Assembly (NCBI RefSeq): GCF_004336635.1
Contig: NZ_SJXH01000006.1
Span: 56,842 to 120,841 of the forward strand
DNA from: Acinetobacter sp. ANC 4862
GTDB taxonomy: Bacteria; Pseudomonadota; Gammaproteobacteria; Pseudomonadales; Moraxellaceae
Length of the DNA stretch: 64,000 nucleotides
Reading direction: 5' to 3'
The position numbers were made by a program, and so were the translations under genes. Below the pieces are notes generated by a model, which ran no database searches, had not been told where the DNA came from, and saw only the letters and a list, made by a program, of their open reading frames with translations. Shown one piece after another: positions 51,581-60,100 of this stretch (the stretch's first letter is position 1; each line of letters opens with the position of its first letter).

Positions 51581-52645
51581 ATGCGACAATTGGATTTTGC
51601 AATTATTGATGCGCATATTCACCAATGGGATCCCTATAACACGCCCCATGCAGCGGCTTTGGCAGTTAAATTACTGGGCAAGCATCCTTACTTGCTCGAT
51701 AAATTCGTTCGTCTGGTGAAATCGGATGATCTCATTGAAACGGTCGGACTCACCAATCATATTACCGCTCCTTATTTACCTGAAAATTATATGCAAGATA
51801 TTGGGCATTATCAGGTCGAACAAGTGGTACATGTAGAAGCCAACTGGCATAAAAATAAAGGCAAAGGTGTGATAGGTGAAACAAAATTCATTGAATCTCT
51901 GCCCTTTGACCTAGGGACGGTAAAACTGGGCGGTATTGTTGCAACAGCAGATCCACGAGACAGTAATTTTAAAAAGATTTTACAGCTACACCAAAAAGCC
52001 TCACCGCGTTTTAAAGGCATTCGTAAAATGGCAGCAGTGCATGAAGACAAAAACATTCATGCCTGGGCAGATGAGCCGCATTTATATTTGAATAAAAAGT
52101 TTCTCAAAGGCTTCGAAGCCTTGGCACAATCCAATTTAACTTTTGATGCCTGGGTCTATTCAACTCAACTCAGTGATGTGATTGCCTTAGCCAAACAATT
52201 CCCTGAAACCTCGATTGTGCTGGATCATTTTGGAACACCTGCAGGGCTTTTTGGTCAAGTCGGAACACTGACAGGAATGACAAAAATAGCCCGGGAAAAC
52301 ATTCTCATTCGCTGGCGAGAAGATATGGCTGAACTGGCTACCTGTCCAAATGTTTATACCAAGATGTCAGGCTTGTTGATGCCTGTCTTAGGTCATCAAT
52401 TCCATAAGCAGGATCGTCTAGCCAGCAAACAGGAAATTTATGATTTAGCCATGCCACTGATTAGCCATGTACTCAACTGTTTTGGTACATATCGGGTGAT
52501 GTTTGCTTCCAACTTCCCGATGGATCGTGTCAGCTCATCATTGGTGAATATTATTGATGCCTTTAGCGATGCAGTTGTAGCCTATGACCCGAATGCATTA
52601 GAACAAGTCTTTCATCACAATGCGAAGCAGTTTTATCGGCTTTAA
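51581..52645 (+). CDS. amidohydrolase family protein (TIM-barrel metal-dependent hydrolase)
   Basis: This 354-residue protein opens with IIDAHIHQWDPYNTPHA, the HxH metal motif of amidohydrolase-2 enzymes. It continues with FKGIRKM, LDHFGTPAG (metal/base His) and FASNFPMDR (terminal Asp of the barrel). The family includes lactonases and decarboxylases such as L-fuconolactone hydrolase-like proteins; the substrate is not known. AAGGATAACCCC precedes the ATG at 51581. The following small membrane protein starts 14 bases after its stop, so they are probably one operon. Confidence 0.8.
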   Translation: MRQLDFAIIDAHIHQWDPYNTPHAAALAVKLLGKHPYLLDKFVRLVKSDDLIETVGLTNHITAPYLPENYMQDIGHYQVEQVVHVEANWHKNKGKGVIGETKFIESLPFDLGTVKLGGIVATADPRDSNFKKILQLHQKASPRFKGIRKMAAVHEDKNIHAWADEPHLYLNKKFLKGFEALAQSNLTFDAWVYSTQLSDVIALAKQFPETSIVLDHFGTPAGLFGQVGTLTGMTKIARENILIRWREDMAELATCPNVYTKMSGLLMPVLGHQFHKQDRLASKQEIYDLAMPLISHVLNCFGTYRVMFASNFPMDRVSSSLVNIIDAFSDAVVAYDPNALEQVFHHNAKQFYRL

Positions 52646-52658
52646 AGAACACCCCATC

Positions 52659-52913
52659 ATGTTTGAGATTACCGATATCAGCTTAAGTCAAAAAATTTGG
52701 TGTGTTAGTTTAATCCTAAGTTGTGGTTGGATTACTTCCTACTATTATCAACAAATCATCAAACATCCATTTGATACAGACATCGCCATTGGCTCTATTT
52801 TAATGGGCTTCGGTGTCTATGTATTCTTATTTTTAATCTACGGATGGCATCCTCAATTGGCAGTTCTTGCAGGCATCATCGGTGGAATTGGCTTTAGCTA
52901 TCGGGCAACGTAA
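52659..52913 (+). CDS. small membrane protein
   Basis: This 84-residue hydrophobic protein has three predicted membrane helices (IWCVSLILSCGWITSYYY, IAIGSILMGFGVYVFLFLI, LAVLAGIIGGIGFSY). I do not recognise the family. It lies 14 bases after the amidohydrolase gene and is followed by a hairpin terminator. Confidence 0.6.
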   Translation: MFEITDISLSQKIWCVSLILSCGWITSYYYQQIIKHPFDTDIAIGSILMGFGVYVFLFLIYGWHPQLAVLAGIIGGIGFSYRAT

Positions 52914-52936
52914 TTGAGTATATTGAAACAAGAATA

Positions 52937-52966
52937 AAAAAATCCCCCACTCATGGAGGATTTTAA
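52937..52966. terminator. terminator between convergent genes
   Basis: AAAATCC and GGATTTT pair, with additional CC/GG inside, between the small membrane protein and the M16 peptidase. Confidence 0.7.
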
Positions 52967-52995
52967 AATTTTCACTTAAGAAAAGTTCGAGCATT

Positions 52996-55761
52996 TTATT
53001 TTACTTTTTTACCATACTGATCCGCCATGACTTCAACCAGTTGATCCAGCTTCATGTATTTCTTGATCACGGTATCCACATCGGCTTTGGTCAATTTTGC
53101 GAGCGCCTGATCACGTTTCTCACGGAACAATAAATCACGATTACGTTCTAATTGTGGCGTTAACATTTGATGAATATTGCGCTCATCTTCCAAAGTGGTG
53201 ACCCGTTTTTTCAAAATATTGGCTTTTGCTGCTTCCAGTTCTTGCTCGGTCACACCATTTGTCAGCAAGTCATTTAAGACTTTACGCACGCCTTGTGAAA
53301 CTTGTGCCGATTTACCTGCCGTATAATTGGCTTCAATGGTTAATGCACCTGAATCAACCCAATCATCCAGTTCAACATCACTGCCAAAACCATAAACCAG
53401 TGCATTTTTTTCACGTAATTCTTGCGCTAAACGTGAAGAAAGTTGTGAATCCCCTAAAATATAGCTGAATGCGATTAACGCTGTAGCATCAGCATGATTT
53501 GCACCCGCAGGGAAAGTCAAAATAGATTGATAACTGCCGAACTCACGCTGTTCGGACAAAGCATGAATTTTCTGTGCTGGATACGCTTGATAATCGGAGC
53601 TTAGACGTTGATATGGCAACTGTGCTTTCCAACCCGCAAATTCCTTTTGTACTAAGTTGAGCATCGGTTTGGCTTGATAATCACCCGTAATCGCGATTTG
53701 TGCATGGTTGCTGACGAAGAAATCCTGATACAACTTCTTCACCTGCTCAACTGTTGCCGCTTTAATTTGTTGCGTGGCAAGATCCGGCTCAAAATGGTAA
53801 CGCAAGTCACCCGGTTGATAGGTTTCCAGTAATCGGGTCATGGTCAGCGCAGCAACAGTTTCCGGCTCGGTATAAGGACGATCCAATGCAGATAAAGTTT
53901 GCGATTTAATCAAATCAAATTGTGACTGTTCAAACTTCGGCTTTTTCAAAACCTGCATCATAAATTTAAAATAATCATCAAACTTTTCTTTTTTCGCAAC
54001 AATTTGAATGGTAATACTATTGGCTGATGCTGTTGCAGTCGCGCCACCACCTGCTTCAATAGATTTATCGGCAATGTCTTGCAAGCTATATTGGTCTGAT
54101 CCACGTAATAATAAATACGCCATCAAATCGAGTACTTCACCTTTATTAAATAAGGATTTTTCCGTACCAAAATCGACAGAAATGGTGGCATAGGTTTTGT
54201 CATCACGTGTCGATGTTGGATACAACGCGTATTTAATGCCATTCTTCAATGTTCCGCGTTGAATTTTCTTTTCAGTATCGACTAAATACTGTTTTGAGAT
54301 TTTGACATATTCGGCAACCTCTTTTTTATAGACGCTACTATCTTTTAAAGGTTCTTCTTTAATCTCATTTTGAGCTAAAGTCTTAGGCTGTTCAGATGCT
54401 TGCTTCTGCTCTAGTGCTTTTTTCTGATCTTCAGGTGTCGGTTTGATATCCCCGGAAATACGATGTTCGGGGACTAAAAACTGGGTTAAAGTTTGATTGA
54501 CCTCAGAGAGCTTCAGTTTTTTCACATTATCCAGATCAGTAAAATATTGTGACCAATTCCCTTGATAAGAGACATAATAATCACTCAAACGCCCACCCAA
54601 TGCTGCGGCATTACTCTGAATGTTGTCTGCCTGATTCTGAATCAGATTTTTTACCCGATTCAGCTCGGTTTCATTAAATGGCTTGTTTTTTTCAACCCCT
54701 GAAACCAATTCAGATTGAACTTTCTTCGCATCATGATTTGGGGCATAAACAGCACCCATGAAAACCAAATTAAAGTCCTGATCTAACCACGTGGTGGACT
54801 GAACCCCGGTACTTACCCCTGTTTCGACCACACTTTGGTAAAGATGTCCGCTCGGCTGCATGGTATATAAATACGGTGCTAAGGCGAGTGTAGATTTAAT
54901 CTTTTCATTCTTGCCATTCAGGTAAATATTGAATTTGGCCAGATCACTGCCCTTTTGTACCAGAAAGTTTCTGTTCTGAATTTTGGCTGAATCAAGTACT
55001 GGAACTTTAGTTTGCGCTGGAACTTGGCGTGCTGCAATCGGACTGAAGTTTTTATCAATCTGTTTTAACACTTCAGCTTTATCAAATTTACCTGAAATCA
55101 CCATCACGGCATTATTCGGTGCATACCAGGTACGGTAAAATTTATTCAATTCGTCCATTTTAATCGACTGTAATTCGTTTAAGTCGCCAATCGGCAGACG
55201 TCCCAGATATCGATTGCCATAAGCCGACTTCCACATTTGATCCATCATCACGGAAAAAGGCTGATCCATCCGAACTTCACGTTCGCGTTTCACAATTGAA
55301 ATTTCAGAAGGTACAAACTTTTCTTGCAACACCAGTTTATCCATCCGCTCCGCTTCAAGATGAATCATTTCATTTATTGCATTCTGTTCTGGACGAATAA
55401 TATTGGTATATTTAGTCGAGTAATAATCGGTGCTGGCATTGGTCATTAAGGTGTATTGATCCAGACGGCGCTGAAACTCTTCGCCTTTAATATTCTGTGT
55501 CCCTTTAAAAGCCAAATGCTCTAATAAATGCGCTAATCCCCCTTTACCTTGTGGATCGTTTAATGAACCCGTGAGATAAACGGTATTCATAAACACTTTA
55601 TTTTCTTTGTCATTTTGCGCAAGTAGCACACGCAAACCATTATCTAATTTATATTCTTCAATCTTTTGTTGAGATTTTACTAAAATAGGTTGTGACCAAG
55701 CGGTTGCACTAATTCCGACAAATAATAAAGAGATGGTAAGTTGTTTAAACCGCATTAACAT
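52996..55761 (-). CDS. periplasmic M16 (insulinase-like) metallopeptidase, two domains
   Basis: The 921-residue protein has a Sec signal peptide (KQLTISLLFVGISATAWS), so it is exported. The N-terminal M16 domain has the inverted zinc motif H78-LLE-H82 in GGLAHLLEHLAFKGT and a second Glu ~76 residues later. The C-terminal inactive half begins near residue 500 (KRGTLKNGIKYALYPT) and contains the M16_C domains (YKVLSSD-like, QEREFGSYQSILTFPAG). A lysine/glutamine-rich linker lies at ~440-475. It should degrade peptides in the envelope, as pitrilysin-like enzymes do. Start at 55761 has GGA at suitable spacing. Confidence 0.85.
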   Translation of the reverse strand: MLMRFKQLTISLLFVGISATAWSQPILVKSQQKIEEYKLDNGLRVLLAQNDKENKVFMNTVYLTGSLNDPQGKGGLAHLLEHLAFKGTQNIKGEEFQRRLDQYTLMTNASTDYYSTKYTNIIRPEQNAINEMIHLEAERMDKLVLQEKFVPSEISIVKREREVRMDQPFSVMMDQMWKSAYGNRYLGRLPIGDLNELQSIKMDELNKFYRTWYAPNNAVMVISGKFDKAEVLKQIDKNFSPIAARQVPAQTKVPVLDSAKIQNRNFLVQKGSDLAKFNIYLNGKNEKIKSTLALAPYLYTMQPSGHLYQSVVETGVSTGVQSTTWLDQDFNLVFMGAVYAPNHDAKKVQSELVSGVEKNKPFNETELNRVKNLIQNQADNIQSNAAALGGRLSDYYVSYQGNWSQYFTDLDNVKKLKLSEVNQTLTQFLVPEHRISGDIKPTPEDQKKALEQKQASEQPKTLAQNEIKEEPLKDSSVYKKEVAEYVKISKQYLVDTEKKIQRGTLKNGIKYALYPTSTRDDKTYATISVDFGTEKSLFNKGEVLDLMAYLLLRGSDQYSLQDIADKSIEAGGGATATASANSITIQIVAKKEKFDDYFKFMMQVLKKPKFEQSQFDLIKSQTLSALDRPYTEPETVAALTMTRLLETYQPGDLRYHFEPDLATQQIKAATVEQVKKLYQDFFVSNHAQIAITGDYQAKPMLNLVQKEFAGWKAQLPYQRLSSDYQAYPAQKIHALSEQREFGSYQSILTFPAGANHADATALIAFSYILGDSQLSSRLAQELREKNALVYGFGSDVELDDWVDSGALTIEANYTAGKSAQVSQGVRKVLNDLLTNGVTEQELEAAKANILKKRVTTLEDERNIHQMLTPQLERNRDLLFREKRDQALAKLTKADVDTVIKKYMKLDQLVEVMADQYGKKVK

Positions 55762-55899
55762 AATTATTCCAATTTTATTCAACAATATGAATTTTTATAA
55801 CCCACGACATCTTAGGAAATGCTTTTGATTTTTAGTAGTAGTTTTTTGAAAAAAGAGCCGTTTATTTCAACGGCTTTGTAGCAAATTTATTTACAGATT

Positions 55900-56721
55900 T
55901 TATAGATACAACTCTGCCTGCATATACAACTTTGCATAACCTGAAATTTCAATACGTTCATTTTCAAGCATAACACAATGCAATTCTCCGCCACGTTTTG
56001 ATGCCTGATAAGCCAGAATTTCACTTTTACCCAGCTTTTCAGCCCAAAGTGGCGCAATAGCGGTATGAATTGAACCCGTTACCGGATCTTCATCAATACC
56101 ATTGGCGGGTGCAAAATAACGCGAAACACAGTCATATTGCTCAGCTTGTGCAGTTAAGGCTAAATCCACACATGTCCCTTGCGCTGTAATTGCCGTTCGA
56201 ATTCGCCCCAAATGTTTGAGCAATTCCAAATTTGGAGTTTCATCAACAATATCTTGCGGGTTTTCATATTCCACAATATAAGCTTGGCTATTCAGATAGA
56301 CATTTTTAAAGGGCTTGGTTAAAGCTTGATTTAAAATTTCAGGATAAGTTTCAACTTTCTCCGCACGACGAATAGGAAAATTCATTTTGATTTTTCCATC
56401 AGCCTCTTGGCTAACTACGAAGATGCCCAGATTTTTCACATGAAATTGAATGACTTTTGCAGATGTAAAATCTTTAAACAGCACAAAACTGCTGGCTAAA
56501 GTGGCATGTCCACAAAAGTCCACTTCTGTGGTCGGCGTAAACCAGCGGATTTCATAATTCTCTGCATCCATGATTTTCACAAATGCCGTTTCAGACAAAT
56601 TATTTTCCAAGGCAAGATTTTGCATCAATGTTTCATCCAGCCATTGCTCGGTCACAATCACCGCTGCAGGATTGCCCTTAAACAGCTCATTTGTGAACGC
56701 ATCCACCTGATACATTTTCAT
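55900..56721 (-). CDS. PhzF family isomerase
   Basis: The 273-residue protein starts YQVDAFTNELFKGNPAAV, with the catalytic Glu44 in NLSETAF. It has WFTPTTEVDFCGHATLASSF and the C-terminal NGIDEDPVTGSIH, all PhzF hallmarks (a diaminopimelate-epimerase fold). PhzF isomerises an intermediate of phenazine synthesis; most homologues such as this one have unknown substrates. Phenazine genes are absent. It is divergent from gloB. Confidence 0.85.
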   Translation of the reverse strand: MKMYQVDAFTNELFKGNPAAVIVTEQWLDETLMQNLALENNLSETAFVKIMDAENYEIRWFTPTTEVDFCGHATLASSFVLFKDFTSAKVIQFHVKNLGIFVVSQEADGKIKMNFPIRRAEKVETYPEILNQALTKPFKNVYLNSQAYIVEYENPQDIVDETPNLELLKHLGRIRTAITAQGTCVDLALTAQAEQYDCVSRYFAPANGIDEDPVTGSIHTAIAPLWAEKLGKSEILAYQASKRGGELHCVMLENERIEISGYAKLYMQAELYL

Positions 56722-56940
56722 ATCAATTTATCCCATTTTATTAGTCGCCATTTTAGCGATTGAAAAACTTGAATAGAGAAAAAGATTTTAAAAATATTTT
56801 CTATAGATCACTTTTTGACATCCCCCATATTCACGGCTTTGTTGAAAATTAATCATCCGTATAGATTTTCGCTCTTGCACTAGAAAAAAATCGACTTTAA
56901 CGATAGCTTATCCATATCTCTCTCATTGATCGCCTATCTC

Positions 56941-57672
56941 ATGACTTTTCAAATTCACATGATTGATGTCAAAAATCAATTACAAAACTATATCTGGTTG
57001 TTAGAACATACACCGAGTAAGGAAGTGGTCGCAATTGATCCCACCGAAGCGCATTTGGTAGAAACATACTGTATAGAAAACAATTTGAAGCTGAGTCAGA
57101 TTTGGCTGACTCATTGGCATAAAGATCATACCGGTGGCGTACCTGCACTTTTACTCAATCGCAATATTCCTGTTTATGGTCCACGTGAAGAATTAACTAA
57201 AGTTCCTTTTATTAGCCATCCCCTGCAACATGAAGCCCACATTACTTTCCATGATTTAGATGTTGAGATTATTGCTGTACCTGGTCATACACTGGGACAT
57301 ATCGTCTATTTTATTGATGCTTTAGATGTTGTTTTTTGCGGCGACACGCTTTTTGCGATGGGCTGTGGGCGAGTCTTTGAAGGCACATATGAGCAAATGT
57401 ATCATTCGCTTAATCGCTTAGCCGCTTTACCTGCACGAACCAAAGTGTATTGCACACACGAATACACCCTTTCAAATGCAAAATTTGCATTACAGGCAGA
57501 ACCCGACAATCTGGCGATTCAACAGCGTTTCGAAAAAGTCGAAGCACAACGTATGCTCGGTCAATGCACACTACCGAGTACCATTGAGTTAGAGTTAGAT
57601 ACCAATCCATTTTTAAGAGTTGAAAGCGTTGATGAATTCCAACGCCTACGAGAGTTAAAAGATAATTTTTAA
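56941..57672 (+). CDS. gloB: hydroxyacylglutathione hydrolase (glyoxalase II)
   Basis: This 243-residue metallo-beta-lactamase fold protein has THWHKDHTGG (His58, His60, Asp62, His63), PGHTLGHI, FCGDTLFAMGCGRVFEGT and YCTHEYTLSN, the full GloB metal set. The C-terminal helical domain is complete (NPFLRVESVDEF). It hydrolyses S-D-lactoylglutathione to D-lactate and glutathione after glyoxalase I. Start at ATG 56941 gives the usual N-terminus; a longer form from 56926 lacks support. Confidence 0.93.
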   Translation: MTFQIHMIDVKNQLQNYIWLLEHTPSKEVVAIDPTEAHLVETYCIENNLKLSQIWLTHWHKDHTGGVPALLLNRNIPVYGPREELTKVPFISHPLQHEAHITFHDLDVEIIAVPGHTLGHIVYFIDALDVVFCGDTLFAMGCGRVFEGTYEQMYHSLNRLAALPARTKVYCTHEYTLSNAKFALQAEPDNLAIQQRFEKVEAQRMLGQCTLPSTIELELDTNPFLRVESVDEFQRLRELKDNF

Positions 57673-57693
57673 TATGGAGCGAATATGGAAGCT

Positions 57694-57966
57694 TTATAAA
57701 ATCTGATGCGTTTGAGCATAAGCATCCAGCTCAATTTGAGTCACCACACGGGTCATATTCATTTCATCAACACGAACCAATAGCAAGCCAGCTAAAGCAG
57801 GTTGATAACGGCGAGCACTGCCAAAAGGCGTATAAGACACTTTTGATTGTTCCGCGAAGATCAGCCAATCTTCATGTCCTAACATGACAGCAACAGGGAC
57901 TAAATCTTGTTGCTGCATATTTTGAATTTGATTCAATACATTTTGTTCAATGGTTTCTGTCGTCAT
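57694..57966 (-). CDS. hypothetical protein (90 aa)
   Basis: This small soluble protein contains VPVAVMLGHEDWLIFAEQSK and RYQPALAGLLLVRVDEMNM, an alpha/beta-looking pattern. I do not recognise the family. It is convergent with gloB (22 bases apart). The gene has good codon use and no in-frame stops, so it is likely real. Confidence 0.55.
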   Translation of the reverse strand: MTTETIEQNVLNQIQNMQQQDLVPVAVMLGHEDWLIFAEQSKVSYTPFGSARRYQPALAGLLLVRVDEMNMTRVVTQIELDAYAQTHQIL

Positions 57967-58461
57967 TTCAATCTAATCATCATCTTAATAAACATTGCAT
58001 AGCAGACAAAATACAAAACATTCATCCTGCATGGGTGCAATACAGTTTATCTTTTTTTAATATCGGAAGCATTGCGATTTTTTTGACTCATCCTTAGTCG
58101 CTTATAAAATGATAATGATTTCCCGCTTCAGCTCGGTATTTCTAAACAATCCCCCAAAAACAGCTCAAATATAGAAACATTTAAGCTACATTGAAAATTG
58201 TGTATAAATATTTCTATCTCCAAACACCCTAAAAAATTCAATTAAAATAAATAAAAATCAGACAGATATGTGAATATTCATTTCAATATACGGGTTAATT
58301 TCATCTTCAATTTTAGCTATTATTTATTCAATTATTGCTGATATAAAATACAAATTATTTATTTTATAAAAAACCACACAAAGCTACCCTTTAAAAAAAA
58401 ATCTGCATCCCTATTATTAATTTAATACTGCAATGTACCCATATACACAAGGAGTTCACTC
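57967..58461. other. AT-rich spacer with a Fur-box-like site
   Basis: About 495 bases without a gene. The only distinct element is AATGATAATGATTTCC (58108-58122), which resembles the core of the Fur consensus. The gene downstream starts 340 bases later, so the target of such a site is unclear. No RNA gene was recognised. Confidence 0.4.
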
Positions 58462-58665
58462 GTGAAGAAAGTTGTTAAGGCAAAAAATTTAATTGCATTT
58501 CGTATTTGGTTAGAAAAACTAGGCTATTCGGTGAAAACATTAACCGACAATCGCGGATTTACTTTTAGCTTTAAAAAAGAATATGGTTTGGTTACCTGTG
58601 ATTTGGCTGGTAACTCCCTGGCTATGCAGCTCGGTGAAGAATTTGAAGATCACTTAAAAGCTTAA
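58462..58665 (+). CDS. hypothetical protein (67 aa)
   Basis: This small basic protein (MKKVVKAKNLIAFRIWLEKL) has a patterned C-terminus (GLVTCDLAGNSLAMQLGEEF). Start is GTG, with AAGGAG seven bases upstream, a strong ribosome site. Not recognised. A terminator lies ~80 bases after the stop. Confidence 0.6.
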   Translation: MKKVVKAKNLIAFRIWLEKLGYSVKTLTDNRGFTFSFKKEYGLVTCDLAGNSLAMQLGEEFEDHLKA

Positions 58666-58745
58666 AATATATTTCACTGGTGGATCGAGATAAAAATAAC
58701 TTATTCAAAATATATTTTTCACAACATCTTTTCTAAATAATCTTT

Positions 58746-58771
58746 AAAGCTCCACTTTGGGGCTTTTTTAT
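58746..58771 (+). terminator. terminator after the 67-aa gene
   Basis: AAAGC-T-CC and GG-GGCTTTTTT pair around ACTTT, with a run of six or more T. Confidence 0.7.
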
Positions 58772-58796
58772 TTCGTCATTCACTTTTTTTCAGGCA

Positions 58797-58826
58797 ATAA
58801 AAAAGCAAGGTATATACCTTGCTTTA
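58797..58826 (-). terminator. terminator of the tRNA operon
   Basis: AAAGCAAGG-TATATA-CCTTGCTTT followed by T residues on the minus strand, just after the promoter-distal tRNA-Leu. Confidence 0.88.
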
Positions 58827-58832
58827 ATATGA

Positions 58833-58917
58833 TGGTGGGGACGGAGAGACTCGAACTCTCACACCTTGCGGCGCTGGAACCTAAATCCAGTGCGTCTACC
58901 AATTTCGCCACGTCCCC
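58833..58917 (-). tRNA. tRNA-Leu (anticodon TAG), copy 1
   Basis: 85 nt with encoded CCA. The acceptor stem is GGGGACG with CGTCCCC, the anticodon stem-loop is CTGGA-TTTAGGT-TCCAG (anticodon TAG), there is a long variable arm as in tRNA-Leu, and the T-arm is GAGAGTTCGAGTCTC. Discriminator A. It lies third in a Leu-Trp-Leu cluster on the minus strand and differs from the other Leu copy at one acceptor-stem base. Confidence 0.95.
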
Positions 58918-58955
58918 ATCTGGGTACTAACATAGTGTTAGATTTTTTTAAAACT

Positions 58956-59029
58956 TGGCAGAGGATCAAGGACTCGAACCTTGACGAACGGTTTTGGAGA
59001 CCGTCATGCTACCATTACACCAATCCTCT
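58956..59029 (-). tRNA. tRNA-Trp (anticodon CCA)
   Basis: 74 nt with encoded CCA. The acceptor stem is AGAGGAT with ATCCTCT, the anticodon stem-loop is ACGGT-CTCCAAA-ACCGT (anticodon CCA, A37 and A38), and the T-arm is TCAAGGTTCGAGTCCTTGA. Discriminator G. The D-arm is short and weak (GTG/CAT with one G-U), unlike ordinary bacterial tRNA-Trp. Confidence 0.88.
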
Positions 59030-59062
59030 ATAGCCTTATTACCAAACAAGTTTGATAATAAT

Positions 59063-59147
59063 TGGTGGGGACGGAGAGACTCGAACTCTCACACCTTGCG
59101 GCGCTGGAACCTAAATCCAGTGCGTCTACCAATTTCGCCACATCCCC
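59063..59147 (-). tRNA. tRNA-Leu (anticodon TAG), copy 2
   Basis: 85 nt, identical to copy 1 except that acceptor position 6 is T rather than C, which gives a U-G wobble against the 3' strand. It is the promoter-proximal tRNA of the three. Both Leu copies read CUN codons via UAG. Confidence 0.95.
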
Positions 59148-59251
59148 AATGGCTGTGTATATTATAGAGATCGATTCCTGATGACAAGACCTTTTTATGA
59201 AAAATTCACTTGTTTGTTTAAATAAAAAACAAAAACGATTTTTTTGTATTT

Positions 59252-60100
59252 TTATTGAACATTTTCAGTGAGTAAGCACTGTTTTACAGTGTAAATATTG
59301 GTAAATCTTCGCTCTTTTTGCTTAGCCAACATGCCAGATAAAAGGTTTTTTAAAGGTGTGAAATGTTCTGGAAGTTCAATACTTAACTGTTGGCAATGTA
59401 AATATGCCCAATCTTGATAATTTTCTGCTGTTAAACGCTGCCCAGTGAGCCATTCATAAAAAATAATCCCCACAGCATAAATGTCGGTTTGTACATTTTT
59501 CTCTGCTGCATGAAAAAGTTCAGGTGCCATATAGCGTGGAGTTGCGGTCAGACTATACAATTTTATCGGTGAATTGATTTTTTGTACCTGTTCAAAATCA
59601 ATCAAGCACACGCGCTGCTGGTATTCAACAAAATGCTCTCGCTTTAAATCAGCATGAATCCAGCCGAATTGATGCAATTGATCAACCACATCGAGTACTT
59701 TTAACAGCGTCTTTTTAATCTCATTCAGCGACATACCAGAACAATCACCTAATAGTGATTCGGCATGACTCAAAATCAATGCAGGTCTTCCCGACTCTTG
59801 TTGCCCTTCTCCACTTTTTAAGTGAGCAATCATTTGAAAGGGTAATAAAAAATCAGATGGGTGGTGTGGATCTACAAATTGCTGATAAAAAGCCAATTCA
59901 TTTAAAAACCCAGCTTCATAACTTTGATTTATATTGCCTGCTTGGGTTTTTAACCAGTAGTGTTGCTGCTGATGTTCAAATGTATATAAAGCACGCCCAA
60001 AAGTTAAACTTTTAGGCTTGGTCTTTTGAATCAAATTAAAGCAATCAATATCTTCAACATTAAACTGCAATAAATTCTGCTTCTTTTTGTGCGGGATCAT
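59252..60100 (-). CDS. protein-kinase-like protein
   Basis: The 282-residue protein has kinase-fold marks: a candidate VAIK-type Lys51 (HYWLK), the catalytic loop WIHADLKREHF (Asp151), DFEQ at 168-171 where kinases have DFG, YMAPELF (APE motif) and TDIYAVGIIFYEWLTGQ (subdomain IX). The Gly-rich loop is not obvious. A serine/threonine or small-molecule kinase is likely, perhaps with altered metal binding because of DFE. Its 5' end overlaps the 3' end of the patatin gene by 41 bases, so they are translated as a pair. Confidence 0.7.
   Translation of the reverse strand: MIPHKKKQNLLQFNVEDIDCFNLIQKTKPKSLTFGRALYTFEHQQQHYWLKTQAGNINQSYEAGFLNELAFYQQFVDPHHPSDFLLPFQMIAHLKSGEGQQESGRPALILSHAESLLGDCSGMSLNEIKKTLLKVLDVVDQLHQFGWIHADLKREHFVEYQQRVCLIDFEQVQKINSPIKLYSLTATPRYMAPELFHAAEKNVQTDIYAVGIIFYEWLTGQRLTAENYQDWAYLHCQQLSIELPEHFTPLKNLLSGMLAKQKERRFTNIYTVKQCLLTENVQ

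Noticed and set aside
58833..59147. Prophage or island attachment at the tRNA cluster
   Set aside because: No integrase gene and no partial tRNA repeat were found on either side within the window.
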